Of a stretch of 6,478 nucleotides of DNA, positions 1 to 5,080 are shown in pieces. This stretch comes from an uncultured Ruminococcus sp. (GTDB lineage: Bacteria; Bacillota; Clostridia; Oscillospirales; Acutalibacteraceae), in assembly GCA_902773245.1 (NCBI GenBank), contig CACYDY010000190.1, forward strand, positions 1-6,478, in the 5' to 3' direction. The translations under genes were made by a program, and so were the position numbers. Within the stretch, counting starts at the first letter, position 1. Every line of letters begins with the position of its first letter. The notes under the pieces were generated by a model. It was not told where the DNA came from, searched no databases, and saw only the letters and a list, made by a program, of their open reading frames with translations.

Positions 1-19
1 ATTTGTAACCTTTTTTATA

Positions 20-48
20 TTGACAAAGAGTTATTAATATTGTATAAT
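20..48 (+). promoter_or_regulatory. Sigma-A promoter of the yceD-rpmF operon
   Basis: A perfect -35 box TTGACA (20-25) and a perfect -10 box TATAAT (43-48) are separated by exactly 17 bases. Transcription should begin near base 55, giving a leader of about 50 bases before the yceD start. The arrangement closely resembles the promoter at 3926-3954: both have TATTGACA, a 17-base spacer and TATAATTATAT. Such a strong promoter suits a gene pair that feeds ribosome assembly. Confidence 0.9.
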
Positions 49-103
49 TATATGCGGTATTTCAAGTAAAATCGGAGTTTTGCGTAGATTATTGAGGTGC
101 GTT

Positions 104-595
104 ATGCTGTTGAATTTGAAAAAGGTTTTTTTGACCGAAGACGAAAAACTTAATGCGGATTATGAACTTGATCTGCATGAATTGGATTTTAACGGCACGC
201 ATCCGTTTTTAACACCTGTGAAGGTGTCGGCAAATGCAGTCAATCGTGCGGGAGTCGTTAATCTGGCGGTTACGGCAGCGTTCGACTATACTGCGCCCTG
301 TGACAGATGCGGTGAGGAAACCATAACTTCATTTTGTCGCAGCTTTAATCACACGCTTGTACAATCTCTCGTAGGGGAAAACGAGGGGGAATACATTGAA
401 ACTCCCGACTTTATGTTAGAATTGGACGAGGCAGTCACAACCGACATTCTTCTTGATCTGCCCTCAAAGCATTTGTGCAAAGAGGACTGCAGGGGGCTTT
501 GTCAGAAGTGCGGCGCAAACCTTAACAAGGAAAAATGCACCTGTGACACTCGTGAAATTGATCCTCGTTTGGAGGCTCTCAAAAGTTTGTTATAA
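104..595 (+). CDS. yceD: YceD/DUF177 family zinc-binding protein, 163 aa
   Basis: This is a DUF177 (YceD) protein, a family almost always encoded just upstream of rpmF and linked in bacteria and plants to accumulation of 23S rRNA and to large-subunit assembly. The family hallmark is visible. A first CxxC pair (C66, C69) lies mid-protein, and a C-terminal block follows with C125, C129, C133 and C136 around the signature CRGLCQKCGANLN, plus C145 and C147. These are probable zinc ligands. Length is normal for the family. I start it at ATG 104, preceded by GAGGTG (94-99), which gives an N-terminus MLLNLKKVF that looks native. A longer reading from TTG 80 would place GGAG only two bases from the start, so it is less likely. 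It shares the promoter at 20-48 with rpmF, 65 bases downstream. The molecular function of the family is only partly understood. Confidence 0.93.
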   Translation: MLLNLKKVFLTEDEKLNADYELDLHELDFNGTHPFLTPVKVSANAVNRAGVVNLAVTAAFDYTAPCDRCGEETITSFCRSFNHTLVQSLVGENEGEYIETPDFMLELDEAVTTDILLDLPSKHLCKEDCRGLCQKCGANLNKEKCTCDTREIDPRLEALKSLL

Positions 596-596
596 T
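568..596 (+). promoter_or_regulatory. Possible internal extended -10 promoter for rpmF
   Basis: A perfect TATAAT (591-596) with the extended motif TGT immediately before it (588-590) overlaps the stop codon of yceD. A weak -35, TTTGGA (568-573), sits 17 bases upstream. It would let rpmF be transcribed independently of yceD, which is plausible because L32 is needed in larger amounts. The -35 matches only three of six bases, so the call rests on the extended -10. Confidence 0.4.
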
Positions 597-615
597 TTTT
601 TAAGATCTAAGTGTC

Positions 616-635
616 GAATATCAAATAAGATATTC
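616..635 (+). other. Perfect inverted repeat in the rpmF leader
   Basis: GAATATC (616-622) and GATATTC (629-635) are perfect inverted arms separated by six bases. The repeat lies between yceD and the rpmF ribosome binding site AAGGAGG (645-651). There is no T-run after it, so it is not a terminator. It could be an RNA hairpin affecting processing or translation of rpmF, or chance in AT-rich sequence. Confidence 0.35.
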
Positions 636-660
636 ATAAATATTAAGGAGGCTCTTTAAA

Positions 661-843
661 ATGGCAGTACCAAAGAGAAAAGTATCAAGCGCAAGACAGA
701 ATAAAAGAAGAAGCAACGTATGGAAGCTTAAGGCTCCGGCTCTTTCAATTTGCCCCAACTGCGGCGAGTATAAAGCTCCTCACAGAGTTTGCGGCAACTG
801 CGGTATGTACAACGGCAGAGAAGTAATTAAGGTTGAAGATTGA
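661..843 (+). CDS. rpmF: 50S ribosomal protein L32, 60 aa
   Basis: Ribosomal protein L32 of the large subunit. It begins MAVPKRKVSSARQNKRRSN, the highly conserved basic N-terminus, and then has a zinc ribbon with four cysteines (C31, C34, C44, C47 in CPNC and CGNC). This is therefore the zinc-binding (C+) form rather than the cysteine-free paralogue some Firmicutes use in zinc starvation. Length matches the family. AAGGAGG (645-651) lies nine bases before ATG 661. It follows yceD, the conserved order in Firmicutes, and is closed by the terminator at 853-885. Confidence 0.98.
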   Translation: MAVPKRKVSSARQNKRRSNVWKLKAPALSICPNCGEYKAPHRVCGNCGMYNGREVIKVED

Positions 844-852
844 TTATTGGTT

Positions 853-885
853 AAGGGAGGAGGCTTTTCCTCCCTTTTAATTTTT
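853..885 (+). terminator. Intrinsic terminator after rpmF
   Basis: A nine-base perfect stem, AAGGGAGGA (853-861) with TCCTCCCTT (868-876), has a six-base loop and is followed by a T-rich tail (877-885). It begins nine bases after the rpmF stop and ends the yceD-rpmF operon. Confidence 0.88.
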
Positions 886-957
886 AGGACGGCTTCTCGT
901 TTTATTGTCCGATCGGGATATCGGCTGTGAAGCTTTTTGGATTTTACGGAGGAAAAT

Positions 958-1131
958 ATGGATAAGAAAAATGATATAATTTTGTCGGTTGTCGGATTGG
1001 CAATCGTTGTAATAGGCGTTGTGGTATTGCTGATCCTGAAGTTCTATTTGGGACTGATCTTGGTGCTGCCGACTGCTATTCCTCATATTTTAAGACTGAC
1101 CAAGCTTGGCGATAAGGGCGATAAGGAATAA
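958..1131 (+). CDS. Small membrane protein of unknown function, 57 aa
   Basis: I do not recognise this protein. ATG 958 is preceded by CGGAGG (947-952) at five bases, a strong reason to believe it is translated. A longer reading from TTG 937 has no ribosome binding site. The sequence has a short charged start (MDKKND), a strongly hydrophobic stretch over about residues 7-28 (VVGLAIVVIGVVVLLIL), a second hydrophobic stretch at about 30-46 containing LVLPTAIP, and a basic and acidic tail (RLTKLGDKGDKE). It is probably a one- or two-pass membrane protein. It lies alone between the rpmF terminator and a repeat-rich stretch. I found no clear promoter in the roughly 70 bases between terminator and gene, so its transcription is unexplained. 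The only inverted repeat just after its stop (1132-1136 with 1145-1149) lacks a T-run. Confidence 0.7.
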   Translation: MDKKNDIILSVVGLAIVVIGVVVLLILKFYLGLILVLPTAIPHILRLTKLGDKGDKE

Positions 1132-1177
1132 CCGGCTTGATTATGCCGGAATAAGATGATGCGCAGATCTGATGCAG

Positions 1178-1325
1178 GGGTTCGGGGACGCAGTCCCCGA
1201 TAGGCTGTGGGCTTTGCCCACAGCCCGAAAGCCCCCTTTCCCACCCGGGAAAGGGGGTTGGGGGTATGGGCAGCGTCAAAATGTAAGATAGAACCAATTT
1301 TTTGGATCGGCAGGAAAAGCTTTTA
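1178..1325. repeat. Dispersed hairpin repeat, copy A (long form)
   Basis: The stretch shares its left end (GGTTCGGGG, then CCCCGATAGGC) and its right half (GTCAA, AATGT, GAACCAA, CAGG, TTTTA) with 3728-3812, so the two are copies of one non-coding repeat. Copy A carries three perfect stem-loops in tandem: TCGGGGAC with GTCCCCGA (1182-1200), GGCTGTGGGC with GCCCACAGCC (1203-1225), and an 11-base stem CCCCCTTTCCC with GGGAAAGGGGG (1232-1257). The second and third, about 1205-1272, are absent from copy B. No T-run follows the hairpins, so they are poor intrinsic terminators. With the palindromic element at 1412-1589 it fills most of the gene-free stretch 1132-1630. I see nothing definable in 1326-1411. 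Confidence 0.75.
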
Positions 1326-1411
1326 AGAGGCAGCAGCAATTCTTAACAAAAAATAGTCGCCCCGGTTCGAGCTGCGGTTATTTTGAACTTTATGCTGATG
1401 ATCCCAAAGGT

Positions 1412-1589
1412 TTAAGGAACCACTGAATAAATCAAGCCCTACGGGCTTGGCACTCATCTTGCTTGCTTTTTTCGTCAAATTGCACTCAAATCGCTTGAAA
1501 TACGACAGTATTCCTGCGCAATTTTCGCACAATTTGCCTGAAAAAATTCTGCGCAATATGAGCACCAGATTTAATCAGTGCTTCCTTAA
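1412..1589. mobile_element. MITE-like palindromic element upstream of der
   Basis: The ends are inverted repeats of 22 bases (1412-1433 and 1568-1589) matching at 20 positions. The outermost four bases are TTAA at both ends, so TTAA may be a target duplication flanking an 18-base inverted repeat that starts GGAA[C/G]CACTGA. The interior is also an imperfect palindrome: CTCAT pairs with ATGAG, CAAATTG with CAATTTG, the T-runs with A-runs, and AATAC (1499-1503) with GTATT (1508-1512) around a GACA apex. The symmetry is broken by an extra small hairpin AAGCCC-TAC-GGGCTT in the left arm (1434-1448). It has no transposase and looks like a non-autonomous element mobilised in trans. It ends 41 bases before the der start, so it probably lies in the der transcript or supplies its promoter. 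The transposase family is not identifiable from the sequence alone. Confidence 0.75.
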
Positions 1590-1630
1590 GAATAGATTGA
1601 AATATTTCGGTGCTGAAAGGAGAGAAAAGT

Positions 1631-2956
1631 ATGGCGAAACCAATAGTTGCCATTGTCGGCAGACCTAACGTAGGAAAGTCTACGCTTTTTAACAAGCTGA
1701 TAGGTCAAAGATTGTCCATCGTTGACGACACACCGGGTGTTACACGTGACAGAATCTACAGCGAATGCGAATGGAAAAACAGAACGTTCACACTCATTGA
1801 CACGGGAGGTATCGAGCCGAAAACGGACGATATAATTCTCTCTCAAATGAGAAGACAAGCCGAGCTTGCTATCGAGGCGGCTGATGTGACGATACTTGTC
1901 GTTGACGTTAAAACAGGAATGGTCGCAACAGACAGCGAGGTAGCTTCTATGCTTTTGAAAAGCGGAAGACCGGTTGTTTTGTGCGTTAACAAATGCGACG
2001 GTGTGGGAGAGGTGACTCCCGATTTTTATGAGTTTTATAATCTCGGACTCGGCGATCCGATCGCCGTTTCTTCCGTTCACGGTCACGGTACGGGCGATTT
2101 GCTTGACGCTGTGTTTGAGTATTTCCCTCCCGAGGTCGAAGAAGACGCCGAGAGCGATGTGATCTCGGTCGCAGTTATCGGAAAGCCAAATGCGGGAAAA
2201 TCATCGCTGATCAACAGAATGGTAGGCGACGACAGATGTATTGTATCCGATATTGCAGGTACAACCAGAGATACTATCGACACCTTGGTAGAAAATTCTC
2301 ACGGAAAATTCAACTTCACCGATACGGCAGGAATCCGCAGAAAGAACCGTATTACCGACAATATCGAGCGGTACAGCATTCTGCGAGCTAAGATGGCGAT
2401 CGAGCGAAGCGATGTGTGCGTAATAATGATAGACGCAGCCGAAGGCTTTACCGAACAGGATTCAAAGGTTGCGGGGCTTGCCCACGAAGCCGGCAAAGCG
2501 TGTATTATCGCAGTCAACAAGTGGGACGCCGTTGAAAAAGACGGAAAAACTATGGATCAGTTCAGAAAAAAGCTTGAAGTGGATTTCTCTTTCATGTCGT
2601 ATGCGCCGATGATTTTTATTTCCGCAAAAACGGGTCAGCGTGTTGACAAGCTTTTCGAACTGATTAAGCTTGTTGCCAATTCGAACGCCATGAGAATAAA
2701 AACGGGTGTTTTGAATGATATTCTCGCCGAAGCGGTCGCAAGAGTTCAGCCGCCGACCGACAAGGGCAGACGCTTGAAAATATTCTACATGACACAGGCT
2801 TCTACAAAACCGCCGACATTTGTTTGCTTTGTAAACTCCTCGGAGCTTTTCCATTTTTCATACAGACGCTATCTCGAAAACAGGATAAGGGATAGCTTCG
2901 GACTTGAAGGAACTCCGATACATTTTGTCGTTCGTGAACGAGGCGACAAAAATTAA
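1631..2956 (+). CDS. der: Ribosome biogenesis GTPase Der (EngA), 441 aa
   Basis: Der is an essential GTPase with two tandem G domains that acts in maturation of the 50S subunit. All parts are visible. Domain 1 has the P-loop GRPNVGKST (residues 10-18), switch region PGVTRD (35-40), DTGG (57-60) and NKCD (120-123). An acidic linker follows at about 168-176. Domain 2 has the P-loop GKPNAGKSS (184-192), GTTRD (210-214), DTAG (231-234) and NKWD (296-299). The C-terminal KH-like domain covers about residue 350 to the end and contains the conserved TKPPTFVCFVN stretch. Length is typical. I start at ATG 1631, giving the classic MAKPIVAIVGRPNVGKS, with AAAGGAG (1616-1622) eight bases upstream. Starting at GTG 1610 would place the ribosome binding site inside the gene. 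The gene is followed 21 bases later by plsY, so the two are probably co-transcribed. No convincing promoter is seen directly upstream, where the palindromic element sits. Confidence 0.98.
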   Translation: MAKPIVAIVGRPNVGKSTLFNKLIGQRLSIVDDTPGVTRDRIYSECEWKNRTFTLIDTGGIEPKTDDIILSQMRRQAELAIEAADVTILVVDVKTGMVATDSEVASMLLKSGRPVVLCVNKCDGVGEVTPDFYEFYNLGLGDPIAVSSVHGHGTGDLLDAVFEYFPPEVEEDAESDVISVAVIGKPNAGKSSLINRMVGDDRCIVSDIAGTTRDTIDTLVENSHGKFNFTDTAGIRRKNRITDNIERYSILRAKMAIERSDVCVIMIDAAEGFTEQDSKVAGLAHEAGKACIIAVNKWDAVEKDGKTMDQFRKKLEVDFSFMSYAPMIFISAKTGQRVDKLFELIKLVANSNAMRIKTGVLNDILAEAVARVQPPTDKGRRLKIFYMTQASTKPPTFVCFVNSSELFHFSYRRYLENRIRDSFGLEGTPIHFVVRERGDKN

Positions 2957-2977
2957 GTTTAAAAAAGAGGGTTGGCA

Positions 2978-3688
2978 ATGCTTAGTTTGTTTGGCGATGT
3001 AACTAATGTTTTAAAGATAGCTTTCGTAATGGTGGCAGCCTATTTGTTGGGCAGCTTGAATATTGCGATCATTGTAACGAAGATTTTTACCGGCAAGGAC
3101 ATCAGAACCATGGGCAGCGGCAACGGCGGCTTCACTAATGTGATGCGTTCGGTTGGAAAAACTGCCGGAATAATAACGTTTGTCGGTGACTTTTTGAAGT
3201 GTGTGATTTCTGTTCTCATCGGCGGATTTGTCATTAAAACACTTAACACAGACGTGATTTCCCAAAGGGAATTGTGGGGTTACGGTGAATATCTTGCGGG
3301 TATGTGCTGCTTTTTGGGACATATTTTCCCGGTGTATTTCAAATTTAAAGGCGGAAAGGGAGTCGTAACCGTTGCGGCGCTTACTGCGATGATAAATTTC
3401 CCTGTGTTTGCGATCGGATTTGTAGTGTTTGCGATAGTGTTTATCTGCACTAAAATAGTGTCGATCAGTTCTATCATAGCTGCGTTTGCAATATTTGCGG
3501 CTACATTTTTTGTGACGTATTTTTATAATTTCAAAAGCGTCGGCGACGTGTCTTTGGATTACGTTGCGGCTGTGACTGCGCTTACGTTTGTAATTTGCGG
3601 TTCGGTTGTCATAAAACACAGAACCAACATTCAGAGGCTTCTCAAAGGCGAGGAGAAAAAGCTTTCTTTGAAGAAAAAGGATAAATAA
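2978..3688 (+). CDS. plsY: Acyl-phosphate glycerol-3-phosphate acyltransferase PlsY, 236 aa
   Basis: PlsY is the integral membrane enzyme that transfers an acyl group from acyl-phosphate (made by PlsX) to glycerol-3-phosphate, giving lysophosphatidic acid, the first step of phospholipid synthesis in most Gram-positive bacteria. The three family motifs are present: GSGNGGFTN (residues 46-54), GHIFPVYFKFKGGKGVVT (114-131, with H115) and the C-terminal HRTNIQRLLKGEE (214-226). Hydrophobic segments alternate with these loops as expected for a multi-pass protein, and the tail is lysine-rich. Motif 1 reads GNGGFTN where the family usually has GN[PI]GATN, a conservative variation that keeps the serine, asparagines and threonine. 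ATG 2978 has AAGAGGG (2965-2971) six bases upstream, so I prefer it to TTG 2972. It sits 21 bases after der. Its frequent partner gpsA is not adjacent here. Confidence 0.96.
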   Translation: MLSLFGDVTNVLKIAFVMVAAYLLGSLNIAIIVTKIFTGKDIRTMGSGNGGFTNVMRSVGKTAGIITFVGDFLKCVISVLIGGFVIKTLNTDVISQRELWGYGEYLAGMCCFLGHIFPVYFKFKGGKGVVTVAALTAMINFPVFAIGFVVFAIVFICTKIVSISSIIAAFAIFAATFFVTYFYNFKSVGDVSLDYVAAVTALTFVICGSVVIKHRTNIQRLLKGEEKKLSLKKKDK

Positions 3689-3727
3689 ATTATAATCCGC
3701 AACTTAAGAGTAGAGTGAATGTATGTC

Positions 3728-3812
3728 GGGTTCGGGGCGTTAGCCCCGATAGGCGGTGTCAATAAATGTTAAATGGAACCAAAACCTTGGGTCGACAGGC
3801 AATAATCCTTTA
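3728..3812. repeat. Dispersed hairpin repeat, copy B (short form)
   Basis: This is the shorter copy of the repeat at 1178-1325. The stem is TCGGGGC (3732-3738) with GCCCCGA (3743-3749) and loop GTTA, followed by TAGGC, then GTGTCAATAAATGTT, GGAACCAA and GACAGG, each with counterparts in copy A. Where the copies differ inside the first hairpin, both arms differ together, so the stem is preserved. The position just after plsY, ahead of its terminator, means it is probably transcribed as the 3' end of the der-plsY message. Confidence 0.72.
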
Positions 3813-3843
3813 GCTGCGGACAGTGATTAAATAAATTGGTAAT

Positions 3844-3888
3844 AAAACCCGACTTCGGCTTTTGATTAAAGCTTGAGTCGGGTTTTTT
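3844..3888 (+). terminator. Intrinsic terminator of the der-plsY operon
   Basis: An 11-base perfect stem, AAAACCCGACT (3844-3854) with AGTCGGGTTTT (3876-3886), contains an inner five-base stem (GCTTT 3858-3862 with AAAGC 3868-3872). A run of six T (3883-3888) forms part of the 3' arm and tail. It lies about 155 bases after the plsY stop, so the message would have a long 3' untranslated region that includes repeat copy B. Confidence 0.88.
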
Positions 3889-3925
3889 AGTAATTGTAAG
3901 ATTTATATTTTATTGTTATTTGCTA

Positions 3926-3954
3926 TTGACATATTTTTGGGTATTGTGTATAAT
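3926..3954 (+). promoter_or_regulatory. Orphan consensus sigma-A promoter
   Basis: Perfect TTGACA (3926-3931), a 17-base spacer and perfect TATAAT (3949-3954) make this one of the strongest promoter matches in the window. It lies downstream of the der-plsY terminator and points rightward, yet the next gene (4048-4722) is on the opposite strand. A transcript from about base 3961 would run antisense into the 3' end of that gene. The only small reading frame directly downstream (ATG 3964, 22 codons) has no ribosome binding site. It may drive an antisense or small RNA, or be left over from a lost gene. Confidence 0.75.
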
Positions 3955-4002
3955 TATATTAATATGTTTCGGTATGGAAAAATGTCAGTGTATATTCCGT
4001 GT

Positions 4003-4038
4003 AAAAAACAAAAGGCAAATCAACAAGTGTGATTCGCC
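4003..4038 (-). terminator. Intrinsic terminator of the minus-strand membrane-protein gene
   Basis: Read on the minus strand, a nine-base stem (4030-4038 with 4014-4022, one G-U pair) and a seven-base loop are followed by a T-rich tail that includes six T (complement of 4003-4008). It starts about ten bases beyond the stop codon of the gene at 4048-4722. In the plus direction the hairpin has no T-run, so it would not efficiently stop the orphan promoter's transcript. Confidence 0.75.
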
Positions 4039-4047
4039 CCTTTGCAG

Positions 4048-4722
4048 CTATATCAGCAGGATCAAGACCGTCAAAATATAAGACAGGTATATATTTTTGT
4101 TTGATGCAATGTGACCGATGCCGATCAGCAGCGAAAGTAAGATGTAACATACAGAAACTGCCGTGTTGGTTTCCGTGACGGTGTTGATAACTCCCCAGCT
4201 CAAGCCTAAAACGATGCCGCCCCAGGGAATATATGCCAGCTTGATTTTATGGGATTTCAGCAGACGTTCAACCGCCTCCTGCGCAAATACCGCCATGATA
4301 AGAATTATCATTGCCTGGAACAAATTATAAATATATTCAAATATAAACTGAAACCAACCCGACCGAATAAAATCAAGATATGGCTTCCAGCCGCCGTATA
4401 CTGCGAGTTTTAATGAAAAAGCGGCAATGATCGCCGCAAAACAGATGATCATTTTCTTTTTTGAAGGAAGCTGTTTCTTTTTTGAGAAATCAAACCCGTA
4501 AACCCGAGATGAAACATAAAAAAGAACCAAACCGAGAAGTCCCCAAAGAACGCTTATCAGTACCCAGTGAGTTATGCTCTCTGTTATTGTGAATTGATAG
4601 TAAGTCTTGTCAAATACGAATTGTTCAAAAATGATAACAACAAATTCAAAGCATAGTCCGAGCATACATATCAAACCGAGGACGGCAAATGTAACAGCCC
4701 GTTGTTTTTGGCGTGCGGCCAT
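4048..4722 (-). CDS. Multi-pass membrane protein, possibly degenerate CPBP-like, 224 aa
   Basis: I do not firmly recognise this protein. The start at 4722 is supported by GGAGGT (4729-4734 on the complement) six bases upstream. It has about six or seven hydrophobic segments, roughly residues 10-32, 52-72, 91-109, 124-147, 165-180, 188-204 and 211-224, with a lysine-rich cytoplasmic-type loop near 81-90. The last four segments faintly recall the CPBP (Abi) intramembrane protease fold: QEAVERLL (148-155) lies where that family has EExxxR, WGGIVLGLSWGVIN (167-180) where it has FxxxH, and GIGHIASNKN (201-210) near the third motif. The usual paired glutamates and histidines are not all there, so catalytic activity is doubtful. 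It is transcribed alone, opposite to its neighbours, with its own terminator at 4003-4038. The protein ends abruptly in a hydrophobic run (LTVLILLI), with no sign of a longer frame. Confidence 0.8.
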   Translation of the reverse strand: MAARQKQRAVTFAVLGLICMLGLCFEFVVIIFEQFVFDKTYYQFTITESITHWVLISVLWGLLGLVLFYVSSRVYGFDFSKKKQLPSKKKMIICFAAIIAAFSLKLAVYGGWKPYLDFIRSGWFQFIFEYIYNLFQAMIILIMAVFAQEAVERLLKSHKIKLAYIPWGGIVLGLSWGVINTVTETNTAVSVCYILLSLLIGIGHIASNKNIYLSYILTVLILLI

Positions 4723-4824
4723 GTTTCTACCTCCGTTGCAAAGGTTTTGCGGTATTAGTGTACCGGAAAATAATACGTCATATACTTAAATTCCGAAAAA
4801 ATTCAAGCAAAAAACTCTTTAGAC

Positions 4825-4833
4825 AGTATAACA
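4825..4833 (-). promoter_or_regulatory. Candidate extended -10 promoter for the minus-strand gene
   Basis: On the minus strand the sequence reads TGTTATACT, an extended -10 element (TGn plus TATACT, five of six consensus bases). It lies about 100 bases upstream of the start at 4722. No good -35 hexamer stands at the right distance, so the call depends on the extended motif. Confidence 0.4.
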
Positions 4834-4900
4834 CATTTTTATTGAAAATGCTATTGTAAAATTAACGATTTTTAGAATTGATTTTGAAAAAACATGAATA

Positions 4901-4929
4901 ATATCAATAAAATTTTATCTGTTTGATAT
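4901..4929. other. Inverted repeat in the AT-rich divergent intergenic region
   Basis: ATATCAA (4901-4907) and TTGATAT (4923-4929) are perfect inverted arms around a 15-base centre containing TAAAATTTTA. The repeat lies between the divergently transcribed genes at 4722 and 5081 and could be a regulator's operator. The surrounding 4735-5080 is very AT-rich, so chance is a real alternative. Apart from the promoters and this repeat, I see nothing else in that 345-base stretch. Confidence 0.3.
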
Positions 4930-5001
4930 AAATTATAAAAAAAGCAAGAAAAAATCACTGAGAAATAAATAACATTTGTAGATAAATTTTTAGAAATCTT
5001 A

Positions 5002-5031
5002 TTTACAATTGTGTGAATATTGTGGTATAAT
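5002..5031 (+). promoter_or_regulatory. Sigma-A promoter of the 313-aa membrane-protein gene
   Basis: TTTACA (5002-5007), an 18-base spacer and perfect TATAAT (5026-5031), which is preceded by TGG (5023-5025) to make an extended -10. Transcription should begin near 5038, about 40 bases before the start codon at 5081. Confidence 0.82.
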
Positions 5032-5080
5032 AGATTTATGAAAATTTAAATTTGAAAATATAATTTGGAGGCTACATAAA

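Noticed and set aside
1132..1149. CCGGC/GCCGG hairpin right after the small membrane-protein gene as a terminator
   Set aside because: The stem is only five base pairs with an eight-base loop and no T-run, so it is too weak for an intrinsic terminator.
1323..1668. Short open frames on both strands across the palindromic element (minus 1323-1565, plus 1447-1668)
   Set aside because: They arise because the element is an AT-rich palindrome without stops in some frames. They lack ribosome binding sites and run into der or the flanking repeat.
1586..2086. 166-codon minus-strand frame overlapping the start of der
   Set aside because: Antisense to the first G domain of Der, with no ribosome binding site or family resemblance.
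2462..2854. 130-codon minus-strand frame in the 3' part of der
   Set aside because: Antisense shadow of a conserved coding region.
3011..3619. 202-codon open frame on the minus strand inside plsY
   Set aside because: It is fully antisense to a clear PlsY gene, its composition is rich in histidine, arginine and serine as expected of a shadow frame, and it has no recognisable family.
1178..3812. Reading the paired repeats as a CRISPR array or composite transposon
   Set aside because: There are only two diverged copies over 2.5 kb apart, with no regular spacers, no cas genes and no transposase. The enclosed genes are core housekeeping genes.
3964..4032. 22-codon frame directly after the orphan promoter
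   Set aside because: No ribosome binding site, start codon almost at the predicted transcript 5' end, and overlap with the minus-strand terminator hairpin.
4884..4913. TTGAAA-N18-TAAAAT promoter-like pair in the AT-rich intergenic region
   Set aside because: Such matches are expected by chance in this base composition, and the better promoter at 5002-5031 is closer to the gene.
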